DNA of 13,080 nt. It comes from an uncultured Prevotellaceae bacterium (GTDB lineage Bacteria; Bacteroidota; Bacteroidia; Bacteroidales; Bacteroidaceae). Positions 1-7,051 of this stretch are shown here, piece by piece. Position 1 is the first letter of the stretch, and every line of letters begins with the position of its first letter. The notes beneath the pieces are model-generated. The model was not told the DNA's origin, did not search any database, and saw nothing but the letters and a program-made list of their open reading frames with translations. The position numbers and the translations under genes are program-made. The stretch covers positions 1 to 13,080 of the forward strand of contig CAMOSA010000058.1 of assembly GCA_946624335.1 (NCBI GenBank), in the 5' to 3' direction.

Positions 1-44
1 GTTGGAGGAGGGGAGGAAGGGCTATGTTTTTTTCGGTTCAAAAC

Positions 45-75
45 TTTGCTTGTGTAGTTTTAATATGTATCTTTG
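45..75 (+). promoter_or_regulatory. Bacteroidota-type promoter of ridA
   Basis: The -7 box TATCTTTG lies at 68-75 and a -33 TTTG at 45-48, separated by 19 bp, which matches the known primary sigma factor consensus of Bacteroidota (TTTG-N19-TAnnTTTG). The box is followed by CAGC, as at two other promoters in the window. Transcription should start in the low 80s, leaving a leader of roughly 60 nt before the ATG at 143. Positions 1-44 show only a purine-rich stretch and no supportable gene. Confidence 0.75.
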
Positions 76-142
76 CAGCCGAAAACGTTAGACGATTGAA
101 GGTTGATATACCTATTTATAATTATAGTCCTGTATCGTTAAT

Positions 143-523
143 ATGAAAGCTATTGCAACAACCTCTGCTCCCGCAGCTATCGGTCCCTACTCGCAGGCCA
201 TCCGTGTCGGCAACCTTATCTTCTGTTCAGGGCAACTGCCTATAGATCCGGCCACCGGAGCCTTCCCGGAAGGTGGTGTCGAGGCGCAGACTCGGCAATC
301 ACTGGCCAACATCAAGGCCATCCTCTCAGCAGCCGGCACAGACATGGCTCATGTCGTGAAGACTACCGTCTTCCTGTCCAGCATGGATGACTTTGCAGCC
401 ATGAACGGCGTTTATGCCGAAGCCTTCTCTTCGCCTTTCCCGGCCCGTTCGGCTGTAGCGGTGAAGACACTGCCCAAGAATGCCTTGGTCGAGATCGAGT
501 GTATCGCCGAGGTGGTCGGATAG
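143..523 (+). CDS. ridA: RidA family reactive intermediate (enamine/imine) deaminase
   Basis: The 126-residue protein matches the whole RidA (YjgF/YER057c/UK114) family, whose members are small cytosolic trimers that hydrolyse reactive 2-aminoacrylate and related enamines/imines made by PLP enzymes, releasing ammonia and a 2-keto acid. Visible family signatures in order are GPYSQA near residues 14-19, SGQLPIDP near 29-36, the N-I-K-A-I-L-x-A-A-G helix near 57-65, and PARSAV near 100-105. The active-site arginine is R102 and the late glutamate in V-E-I-E is E118. Length is normal and the ATG sits downstream of a good -7 promoter. The gene is monocistronic by context: its TAG is 2 bp from the stop codon of the convergent MFS gene. 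Family membership is secure; the exact physiological substrate is not shown. Confidence 0.95.
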   Translation: MKAIATTSAPAAIGPYSQAIRVGNLIFCSGQLPIDPATGAFPEGGVEAQTRQSLANIKAILSAAGTDMAHVVKTTVFLSSMDDFAAMNGVYAEAFSSPFPARSAVAVKTLPKNALVEIECIAEVVG

Positions 524-525
524 GC

Positions 526-1734
526 TCAGCGCTCTATCTTCCCTTTCGTGTAGAATGTGCGGGTGGCGGCGAAGAACAGCAGCGTGCCCGTCAGTTGTGC
601 TATGGCTACCATCCAGAAGGCAGAGGTATAGCTGAGGTGCTCGCTGACGAAGCCTCCAGCCAATACGCCGAGACCGATACCGACATCCCATGAGATGAGT
701 AGCGTGGAGTTTGCCGTTCCGCGCTCGTTGTGGTGTGCCATCGAGATGATCATGTTCTGGAAAGCGGGCCACATATGTCCATTGCCCAGTCCGAGCAGCA
801 GCGCCGAGGCATAGTAGCCAAAGGCGTTGGGAAAGAGTACGAAGCTGAGGTAGGCAACGCTGGAGATGACCGTACCCTCGGCAGCGTTGGTCAGCAGCTT
901 GCCTTCACGCAGCGCCCGTGCTCCCTGCAGTCGCGAGGCCACAAGGCCGAAGGCGAGCAGCAGGAACCATGTGCCTGTGCCGCCTGTGATGCCCATCACG
1001 TCCTTGCTGTAGATTGCCAAATAGTTGCTCATCACCCCGAAACAGAATCCGAAGAACACCATGTTCGCGGCCAGCAACCACCCACGTAGCAGGAAGAAAC
1101 GATCCCAGCGCAGCAAGCCCTGCGATGCCTTGCTCCCTTTATCCGAGCCTTTCGTCACAGGACGTGGCAAGGAGGGTAGGGGACTGACGGCCATCATGCC
1201 CAGTCCGGCTACGACCAGCGCCAACCAGAAGAGCAGTTCGAAATTGTTGGTCAGCCGATAGAGATAGATGGCTACGGTAGGCGCTATGGCCATGGCCAGA
1301 TTATTGGACAGGCCATAATAGCCGATGCCCTCGTTGCGTCGTGAGGACGGTACGACATCGATGGCCACGGTTGAATTGGCCACGGTCAGTGCGCCAAAAG
1401 GAGCGCCGTGTAAGGTGCGCACCACGGTGAAGAGCAGCAGCGACGAAGCACCAAGGTAGCCTCCGAAGAAGATGAAGAATAAGAAGAAACACACCATCAG
1501 CACCTTCTTGCGTGGAAAGGTGTCGACAAGAAAGCCGCTGAAGGGACGAGCCAATAAGGCTGTCAGCGTGTAGCCGCTCAGCACAAGCCCCACAATATCC
1601 TTTGTCGCGTCGAAACGTTCGACAAGATACAATGGCAACAACGGTGTCAGCAAGTAGAAGGCGAAGAACAGCGCAAAGTTTGCTGTCATCACCCGCCAAT
1701 AATTACGATTCCAGAGTTTCTCTTGCGTTATCAC
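526..1734 (-). CDS. MFS transporter (efflux-type, substrate unknown)
   Basis: This 402-residue, strongly hydrophobic inner-membrane protein has the spacing of a 12-helix major facilitator. The N-terminus (L-W-N-R-N-Y-W followed by helix 1 ending PLLPLYL) and the loop 2-3 signature G-F-L-V-D-T-F-P-R-K-K-V-L (near residues 67-79) are characteristic of MFS drug/sugar efflux proteins. A second typical stretch, R-T-L-H-G-A-P-F-G followed by P-S-S-R-R-N-E-G-I-G-Y-Y-G, covers helices 4-5. A hydrophilic central loop near residues 193-212 (S/K/G-rich) separates the two six-helix halves. The start is GTG at 1734, with an in-frame stop two codons upstream; the ATG at residue 17 is a less likely alternative because it would drop the conserved LWNRNYW segment. 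The gene follows DUF4301 on the same strand, but 187 bp with a large hairpin lie between them, so co-transcription is uncertain. The substrate cannot be read from the sequence. Confidence 0.88.
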   Translation of the reverse strand: MITQEKLWNRNYWRVMTANFALFFAFYLLTPLLPLYLVERFDATKDIVGLVLSGYTLTALLARPFSGFLVDTFPRKKVLMVCFFLFFIFFGGYLGASSLLLFTVVRTLHGAPFGALTVANSTVAIDVVPSSRRNEGIGYYGLSNNLAMAIAPTVAIYLYRLTNNFELLFWLALVVAGLGMMAVSPLPSLPRPVTKGSDKGSKASQGLLRWDRFFLLRGWLLAANMVFFGFCFGVMSNYLAIYSKDVMGITGGTGTWFLLLAFGLVASRLQGARALREGKLLTNAAEGTVISSVAYLSFVLFPNAFGYYASALLLGLGNGHMWPAFQNMIISMAHHNERGTANSTLLISWDVGIGLGVLAGGFVSEHLSYTSAFWMVAIAQLTGTLLFFAATRTFYTKGKIER

Positions 1735-1779
1735 TGATCAGTAGATGTACACAATTGGTTTATATATAACAAAGAATGT

Positions 1780-1839
1780 AACGAATTAGACGAATTGGCA
1801 GCGCCATCCCTGGATGGACGAAGATTCGTCTAATTCGTT
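1780..1839. repeat. Perfect 16-bp inverted repeat with nested hairpin
   Basis: The arm AACGAATTAGACGAAT at 1780-1795 is exactly complementary to 1824-1839, around a 28-nt loop. Each arm contains a near-tandem duplication of the 7-mer ACGAATT or its partial copy. The loop has its own smaller stem, CCATCC (1804-1809) with GGATGG (1812-1817). It lies between the DUF4301 stop and the MFS start, both on the minus strand. No clear T-run follows the large stem on the minus strand, so it does not look like a classic intrinsic terminator. It could be a dispersed extragenic repeat, an mRNA-stabilising structure, or a leader element of the MFS gene. Confidence 0.8.
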
Positions 1840-1903
1840 GTAAAGGTCATGTCAATGAGTTCTGTTCAGATACTTGAAAAATTGACAAGATGCAATGTGT
1901 GCA

Positions 1904-1916
1904 GCACGCAGCGTGC
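1904..1916. repeat. Small hairpin just after the DUF4301 stop
   Basis: GCACG-CAG-CGTGC forms a 5-bp stem with a 3-nt loop, 5 bp beyond the DUF4301 stop codon on the minus strand. There is no T-tract after it, so it may be a weak 3'-end structure rather than a terminator. Confidence 0.35.
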
Positions 1917-1921
1917 GGACA

Positions 1922-3442
1922 TTATGGCTGGTGCTGAGGGCGAAGCAGATCGTTGACGGTCTTCACGGGATTGAACGTCTCGAGCGGCACTTCGACGAAG
2001 ATGGTGGACCAGTCGCTCATGGCGCCGTTCCAAAGTCCGGGTAGTTCGAGGGCTTTAAGGTCCTTGCCGTTCTTCGATTTATAGGAGATGAAGCCTGTGG
2101 CCGGATCCACGTACTTAGGCAGGTCGAATCGTTGGCCCTTATAGTCGCGTATGGCACATACGAGGTCGACGGGGTTGAAATGTGTTCCGCCGGTGAACAT
2201 GGCCATATAGGTGGGGTTGTGAGCATCGATCTGTGAGCTCTCGAGGATTTGAGGGCTGACGCTTCCGTCGGCGTTGAATGCCAAGAACGGTCCACCGCCA
2301 GGCTCACCAACGTTCTTCACGACGCCACAGACACGCATGGGACGGTTGAGCTTTTGTCGCAGCACATTGACTTGTTCTTCGGCGGACATCTCGGCCAGGC
2401 CCGGGACCTCTGTGCAGAGATCATGGCGCAGGAAATGACACATCTCTTGTCGCTCGGCTTGTCCGATGTTGCCTTCATCGATACGTCGCAGATAGTCGAA
2501 CGCTTGACGCTGTGCGTTGACGAGGACGCCGGCGATCACTTGCTTCCAAAGGGTCGTGGCAGGCTTCAACCGGTCAGGGACGACATTGTCGATGTTCTTG
2601 ATGAATACGATGTCGCTGTCAAGATCGGAGAGGTTCTGGATCAGTGCTCCGTGTCCGCCTGGGCGGAACAGCAGCTGTCCGTCGTCGGTGCGGAAAGGTT
2701 CGTTCTCCATCGTGGCAGCCAGGGTGTCGGTGGAAGGCTTCTGCTCGCTGAATGACACCTTATAATCTATATGGTACTTCTCCTCGTAATAGGGCAGCAC
2801 GCGCTCGACAAGCTGCTGGAAGAGCTCGCGGTGTTCGGCCGAGACGGTGAAGTGGACGTCGGCCTTGGACTGTGACACGGCGTATAGTGCCGCTTCGACG
2901 AGGTGCTCCTCGAGTGGTGTGCGTGCGCAGTCGTCGTAGGCGTGGAACTGAAGGAGTCCTTTCGGTAGCTGTCCGTAGCCGAGACCGTCGTCATCGAGCA
3001 TGGCGCTGACGATGTCCTTGTAACGTCCGTCCGCCAAAAGCTCGTCGATGCCGGCGCCGTACAGGACCTGACAAGCATCGTCGAGGGCAGGGTAGAAGGC
3101 GAAGTCGCTGATATGCTCAAAGAAGGTGCGCTCGAAGTCTGTGACGGGAGCCTCGTTGTCGCCATCGCGGAACTCAAAGATATTCTTGAACATACGTGAT
3201 GCGGCTCCGCTGGCAGGGACAAACTTGGTGATGTGGTGTCCTTCTGCCTTGTAGGCATCCCATGCTTCGACGAGTGCCTGGCACTCAGCGTCGGAGGGAG
3301 CTATGATACCGTTGCCGACAGCGGCAGCGGAGCGGAGTTTAAGATAAGGGAAGCCTTCACGGAACTGTTCCAGCTGGTGCTGAATTTGCTGTTGACTGAT
3401 GCCTTTTGCAGCCAAAAGCTTGAGGTCGTCTGAGGTAAACAT
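1922..3442 (-). CDS. DUF4301 family protein
   Basis: The 506-residue protein matches DUF4301, a family of unknown function found mainly in Bacteroidota. The open frame extends to 3583, but the extra 47 residues are hydrophobic/basic without family resemblance and run through the promoter region. The ATG at 3442 gives the usual start M-F-T-S-D-D-L-K, so it is chosen here. Recognisable conserved segments are PASGAASRMFK (residues 76-86), FRPGGHGALI (259-268), FIKNIDNVVPD (280-290), VGEPGGGPF (378-386) and FNPVDLVCAI (422-431). G-x-x-S-R-M near the N-terminus and the later G-G-H-G and N-I-D-N resemble the nucleotide-binding and metal-site loops of sugar-nucleotide pyrophosphorylases; a GT-A-like nucleotidyltransferase fold is my inference. 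No signal peptide or membrane helix is seen, so it is probably cytosolic. It is divergent from relA, with 177 bp between the starts. Confidence 0.85.
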   Translation of the reverse strand: MFTSDDLKLLAAKGISQQQIQHQLEQFREGFPYLKLRSAAAVGNGIIAPSDAECQALVEAWDAYKAEGHHITKFVPASGAASRMFKNIFEFRDGDNEAPVTDFERTFFEHISDFAFYPALDDACQVLYGAGIDELLADGRYKDIVSAMLDDDGLGYGQLPKGLLQFHAYDDCARTPLEEHLVEAALYAVSQSKADVHFTVSAEHRELFQQLVERVLPYYEEKYHIDYKVSFSEQKPSTDTLAATMENEPFRTDDGQLLFRPGGHGALIQNLSDLDSDIVFIKNIDNVVPDRLKPATTLWKQVIAGVLVNAQRQAFDYLRRIDEGNIGQAERQEMCHFLRHDLCTEVPGLAEMSAEEQVNVLRQKLNRPMRVCGVVKNVGEPGGGPFLAFNADGSVSPQILESSQIDAHNPTYMAMFTGGTHFNPVDLVCAIRDYKGQRFDLPKYVDPATGFISYKSKNGKDLKALELPGLWNGAMSDWSTIFVEVPLETFNPVKTVNDLLRPQHQP

Positions 3443-3486
3443 TATGATAAAGATGGATGAAAGTTGTCGAAAAAGATACAGAAATG

Positions 3487-3506
3487 GCCGCGGAGTGCGG
3501 CTTTTT
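3487..3506 (+). terminator. Terminator-like hairpin in the DUF4301 leader (plus-strand sense)
   Basis: GCCGC-GGAGT-GCGGC (5-bp GC-rich stem, 5-nt loop, 3487-3501) is followed by TTTTT (3502-3506), the layout of an intrinsic terminator for plus-strand transcription. No plus-strand gene lies upstream. It could stop antisense transcription through DUF4301 before it reaches relA, or fold in the DUF4301 leader RNA. Activity is uncertain. Confidence 0.35.
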
Positions 3507-3532
3507 GTGTTATAGAGTTTCAAAAACGTGGT

Positions 3533-3540
3533 CAAAAGTA
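3533..3540 (-). promoter_or_regulatory. Possible -7 box of the DUF4301 gene
   Basis: CAAAAGTA on the plus strand reads TACTTTTG on the minus strand, an exact TAnnTTTG match. It would place transcription start near 3526 and give a leader of about 85 nt before the ATG at 3442. The -33 element is not well placed: the nearest CAAA (3553-3556) is only 12 bp away. For this reason confidence is modest. Confidence 0.4.
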
Positions 3541-3583
3541 GTAAAAAAGGTTCAAACGAGCGACAGTTTCGAGAAAAAATCAC

Positions 3584-3591
3584 TATCTTCG
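3584..3591 (+). promoter_or_regulatory. Probable -7 box of relA
   Basis: TATCTTCG differs from the TAnnTTTG consensus at one base, a variant frequent in Bacteroidota promoters. It lies 28 bp before the relA ATG, giving a short leader of about 20 nt. No clear TTTG is found about 19 bp upstream; TTTC at 3567-3570 is too close. Confidence 0.5.
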
Positions 3592-3619
3592 CATTGTTTT
3601 TTTATGAAAAGCGGAGTTT

Positions 3620-5833
3620 ATGACAGATATATTTTCGTTTACAGAGTCAGAGAAAGCGTTGTATGCCGAGCTTAACGATCGTCTCCGGACATTGATGCAC
3701 GACGAGATCAGCGACGATGATTTTGCCCGTGTTGATGATTACTTGAAGGGTGCTGCTCAGGGCACAGCCATGCGGCGTGATGTCTTCGGGCTGCATCCAC
3801 TGATTACCTCGTTGCAGACGGCGATCATCGTTGCCACTGAGATTGGTGTGTCACGCGGTGCCATCTTGGCTGTTATGCTCAACCGTCTGGTGCTGAATGG
3901 CGACGTCTCGGTAGACCAGTTGCGCCGTGATTTCGGCGATGAGGTGGGACGTATCATCCACGGCCTCTCGCGTATCGAGGAGCTCTATGCCAAGAATCCC
4001 ATCGTAGAGAGCGAGAACTTCCGTCAGCTGCTGCTGTCGTTTGCCGAGGATATGCGCGTCATATTGATCGTTATCGCCAATCGCGTGTGCATCATGCGTC
4101 AGATAAAGGATGCCGAGAACGAGGAGGCACGTCGCCACGTGGCTATGGAGTCGTCATATCTCTACGCCCCGTTGGCTCATAAACTGGGCTTGTATAAGCT
4201 GAAGAGCGAGCTCGAGGACCTGTCATTGAAGTATCTGGAACACGACGCCTATTACCATATTAAGGAAAAGCTGAACGCGACGAAGAAGAGCCGCGATGCC
4301 TATATCGAACGCTTTATACGTCCTGTAGAAGAGAGACTTAAAGCCGCAGGGTTAAAGTTTCATATGAAGGGTAGGACCAAGAGCATTCACAGTATATGGC
4401 AAAAGATGAAAAAGCAACGTTGCCCCTTTGAAGGGGTCTACGATCTCTTTGCCATCCGTGTCATCCTGGACTCTCCGTTGGAACGCGAGAAGCAGGATTG
4501 CTGGCAGGTGTTCTCCATCATCACAGATATGTACCAGCCCAACCCGAAGCGTATGCGTGACTGGCTCTCGATCCCCAAGAGCAATGGTTACGAGAGCTTG
4601 CACATCACCGTGATGGGACCGGAAGGTAAATGGGTGGAGGTGCAGATACGCACGGAACGTATGGACGAAGTAGCCGAACGGGGCTTGGCAGCACACTGGC
4701 GTTACAAGGGCGTCAAAGGCGGCGAGGCAGGCGTCGAAACGTGGTTGCAGAGCATACGTAACGCGCTGGAGGCTGGCGATGACTTGCAGCTGATGGATCA
4801 GTTCAAGATGGATCTGTATGAGGACGAGGTGTTCGTGTTCACCCCGCACGGCGATCTCTTCAAGCTGCCGCAAGGTGCCACGGTGCTCGACTTTGCCTAC
4901 GCCATACACACCAAGATCGGCAACCAATGTACGGGCGGACGTATCGGAGGTAAGATGGTGACCCTCAGGCAGGTGTTGCAGAGCGGCGATCAGGTTGAGA
5001 TCATGACCCACGCCAATCAGGTGCCTAAACAGGATTGGCTCAATGTGGCCAAGACCAGTCGTGCGCGTTCGAAGATACGCCAAGCGTTGAAGGAGATGGC
5101 AGCACGCCAGGCGGCTTTCGCCAAGGAGGAACTTGAACGTAAATTCAAGAATCGTAAGATCGACATCGATGAGGCGACGCTGATGCACACGATGACGCGC
5201 CTCGGCTATCGTATCGTCACGGACTTCTACAGAGCACTGGCCGAGGGTGATCTTGAGATCAATCAGGTCCTTGATGCATACGTCCAGCAACAGCGCTATC
5301 AGCGTGGCGAGTTGACTCCGCAGCCAGCTCAAAGCGCTGAGAACTTCGCGATGAAAGCCGACACGGAGAAGACGAAGATCGGTAAGAGCGACGTCCTGGT
5401 CATCGACCAAAACCTCAGCGGCATCGACTTCACGCTGGCTAAGTGCTGCCAGCCCGTATATGGCGACGATGTCTTCGGCTTCCTCACGGCAGGCGGTGGC
5501 ATCAAGATTCATCGCAAGGACTGTCCTAACGCACCTGCCCTGCGCAATCGCTATGGTTATCGTATCATAGATGCTCGTTGGGCCGGTAAGGGCAGTAGCC
5601 AGTATTCCATAACTCTGCGTATCGTAGGACAGGACGACCTGGGTATTGTCAACAACATCACGAGTATCATCTCGAAGGACGAAAAACTGCAGTTGCGTAG
5701 CATTTCCATTGACTCTAATGATGGCCTTTTCCATGGCACTCTGACCATACTGCTTGACGATACGAGCCGTTTGAAACAACTCATTCAGAAGTTGGAAGGC
5801 GTAAGAGGTGTGAAAAGCGTTAAAAGGTCTTAA
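3620..5833 (+). CDS. relA: Long RelA/SpoT homologue, synthetase-competent with inactivated hydrolase domain
   Basis: This 737-residue protein is a full-length RSH (p)ppGpp enzyme of the stringent response, transferring pyrophosphate from ATP to GDP/GTP in response to starvation at the ribosome. Domains in order: a degenerate HD hydrolase domain (about 30-200), synthetase (about 225-365), TGS (about 402-463), a helical region, a conserved-cysteine domain (C609, C610, C635) and a C-terminal ACT/RRM domain (about 661-737). In active hydrolases the metal motif is L-H-D-x-x-E-D; here residues 87-94 read L-N-R-L-V-L-N-G. The usual A-D-R-L-H-N-M-R is A-N-R-V-C-I-M-R (153-160). Hydrolysis should therefore be lost. 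Synthetase motifs persist: GRTKSIHSI (251-259), YDLFAIRVI (274-282), KSNGYESLH (320-328), EVQIRT (340-345). The acidic/basic switch segment is R-M-R-D (311-314), like the RxKD of bifunctional Rel rather than the ExDD of proteobacterial RelA. A separate bifunctional Rel elsewhere in the genome is expected but not visible here. Confidence 0.93.
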   Translation: MTDIFSFTESEKALYAELNDRLRTLMHDEISDDDFARVDDYLKGAAQGTAMRRDVFGLHPLITSLQTAIIVATEIGVSRGAILAVMLNRLVLNGDVSVDQLRRDFGDEVGRIIHGLSRIEELYAKNPIVESENFRQLLLSFAEDMRVILIVIANRVCIMRQIKDAENEEARRHVAMESSYLYAPLAHKLGLYKLKSELEDLSLKYLEHDAYYHIKEKLNATKKSRDAYIERFIRPVEERLKAAGLKFHMKGRTKSIHSIWQKMKKQRCPFEGVYDLFAIRVILDSPLEREKQDCWQVFSIITDMYQPNPKRMRDWLSIPKSNGYESLHITVMGPEGKWVEVQIRTERMDEVAERGLAAHWRYKGVKGGEAGVETWLQSIRNALEAGDDLQLMDQFKMDLYEDEVFVFTPHGDLFKLPQGATVLDFAYAIHTKIGNQCTGGRIGGKMVTLRQVLQSGDQVEIMTHANQVPKQDWLNVAKTSRARSKIRQALKEMAARQAAFAKEELERKFKNRKIDIDEATLMHTMTRLGYRIVTDFYRALAEGDLEINQVLDAYVQQQRYQRGELTPQPAQSAENFAMKADTEKTKIGKSDVLVIDQNLSGIDFTLAKCCQPVYGDDVFGFLTAGGGIKIHRKDCPNAPALRNRYGYRIIDARWAGKGSSQYSITLRIVGQDDLGIVNNITSIISKDEKLQLRSISIDSNDGLFHGTLTILLDDTSRLKQLIQKLEGVRGVKSVKRS

Positions 5834-5861
5834 GGAATTTTACCGCGTCAAAGATTTAAGC

Positions 5862-5869
5862 TATATTTG
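5862..5869 (+). promoter_or_regulatory. -7 box of the MORN-repeat gene
   Basis: TATATTTG is an exact TAnnTTTG match, 31 bp before the ATG at 5901. The -33 region is only T-rich (TTTT at 5838-5841, spacer 20 bp), so it is weaker than the ridA promoter. No terminator is seen between relA and this box, so read-through from relA is possible. Confidence 0.6.
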
Positions 5870-5900
5870 CCCTGAAATATGAATATAAAGTAGAAATATT

Positions 5901-7031
5901 ATGCGACAATATACTTTCAAACACCTGTGTTCTGTGTTGTCCGTATTTTGCCTGTTAATGCCATCTCAGCTTGATGCTCAGGAGATTACCATAGGCTCTT
6001 ACAGCTTTAAGGATGGGGGAGAGTACCAGGGCGAGATGTTTCGTGGCAAACCTCTCGGAAAAGGTAAGACCGTCTATCCCAATGGGGATATGTTTGAGGG
6101 CGAGTACATAAAAGGAAAACGTGAGGGATACGGTACATATACATTCTCGGATGGTGAGAAGTACGAAGGCGAGTGGTACCAGGATCATCAGCACGGTCAG
6201 GGCACTTTCTATTTTCGCAACAATAACCGCTATGAGGGCCTTTGGTTCCGGGACTACCAGCAGGGACGTGGTACGATGTACTACTACAACGGTGACCGCT
6301 ATGAAGGCAACTGGATGAGCGACAAGCGTGAGGGCGCCGGTGTCTACACGTATGCCAGCGGCGATTTCTATCGTGGCGACTGGAAGAATGACATGAAGGA
6401 CGGTCAAGGTACGTTCGTTTGGGCCAATGGCGCTCAGTATACCGGTTCTTGGAAGCATGGCAAGATGAATGGCGCCGGCACCTACAAGTATGCCAATGGC
6501 GACATCTTCAAGGGTAACTTCGTCAACGATTCGCTCGAAGGCAAAGGCATTTATACCTTCAATAATGGTGACCGCTACGAAGGTACCTACAAGCATAGTC
6601 AACGCGAAGGCGAAGGCATCTTCATCTATGCTAACGGACAGAAATATGTGGGACAGTTCCGCAACGGACTAAAGCATGGTTCAGGCACGTTCACCTCGCC
6701 GGACGGCACCAGCTACACCGGGCAATGGGCCAACGACAAGAAAAACGGACGTGGAAAATATGTCTGGCGTAACGGCGATGTCTACGACGGCGAATGGAAG
6801 GACGGCATGATGGACGGCGAGGGTATTCTCCGACAAAGCGACGGAACCAAGTTTCGCGGTTCCTTCCGTCAGGGGGAGAAGAATGGCAAATGTGTCATGG
6901 AGACTGCCGACGGCACACGCTTCGAAGGCTCTTACAAAAATGACGTCCGCGACGGCGATTTCGTCGAGAAGGACAAAAATGGTCACGTTATAAGACGTGG
7001 ACATTACACGATGGGAGCCCTCGATAATTGA
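5901..7031 (+). CDS. Secreted MORN-repeat protein (about 14 repeats)
   Basis: The 376-residue protein starts with a probable signal peptide (basic MRQYTFKH, hydrophobic core, likely cleavage after L-D-A near residue 26), so it should be exported to the periplasm or outer membrane. No lipobox is evident. From Y42 on it consists of consecutive 23-residue MORN units with the pattern Y/F-x-G-x-W/Y/F-x-x-G/D-x-x-x-G-x-G-x-x-x-x-x-x-G. I count 13 full units and a degenerate fourteenth (about 341-363), then a 13-residue tail. The units keep a fixed length with no insertions, implying one continuous beta-hairpin ribbon. MORN repeats bind lipids or proteins in other organisms; no enzymatic domain is attached here, so function is unknown. 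It lies 67 bp after relA, has its own -7 box, and is followed by a strong terminator. Confidence 0.9.
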   Translation: MRQYTFKHLCSVLSVFCLLMPSQLDAQEITIGSYSFKDGGEYQGEMFRGKPLGKGKTVYPNGDMFEGEYIKGKREGYGTYTFSDGEKYEGEWYQDHQHGQGTFYFRNNNRYEGLWFRDYQQGRGTMYYYNGDRYEGNWMSDKREGAGVYTYASGDFYRGDWKNDMKDGQGTFVWANGAQYTGSWKHGKMNGAGTYKYANGDIFKGNFVNDSLEGKGIYTFNNGDRYEGTYKHSQREGEGIFIYANGQKYVGQFRNGLKHGSGTFTSPDGTSYTGQWANDKKNGRGKYVWRNGDVYDGEWKDGMMDGEGILRQSDGTKFRGSFRQGEKNGKCVMETADGTRFEGSYKNDVRDGDFVEKDKNGHVIRRGHYTMGALDN

Positions 7032-7051
7032 CCTTTTCGGGACAAAATAAC

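Noticed and set aside
1..44. Purine-rich start of the window as the end of a gene or a ribosome site
   Set aside because: It is too short and without a supported frame; nothing beyond base composition can be claimed.
4352..5779. A 475-codon open frame on the minus strand antisense to relA
   Set aside because: It overlaps the conserved relA codons entirely, has no recognisable domain, and reads as a shadow created by codon bias on the opposite strand.
6024..6990. 69-bp periodic DNA repeat across the MORN gene
   Set aside because: The periodicity comes from the 23-residue MORN unit. DNA units have diverged strongly, so it is not a separate repeat element.
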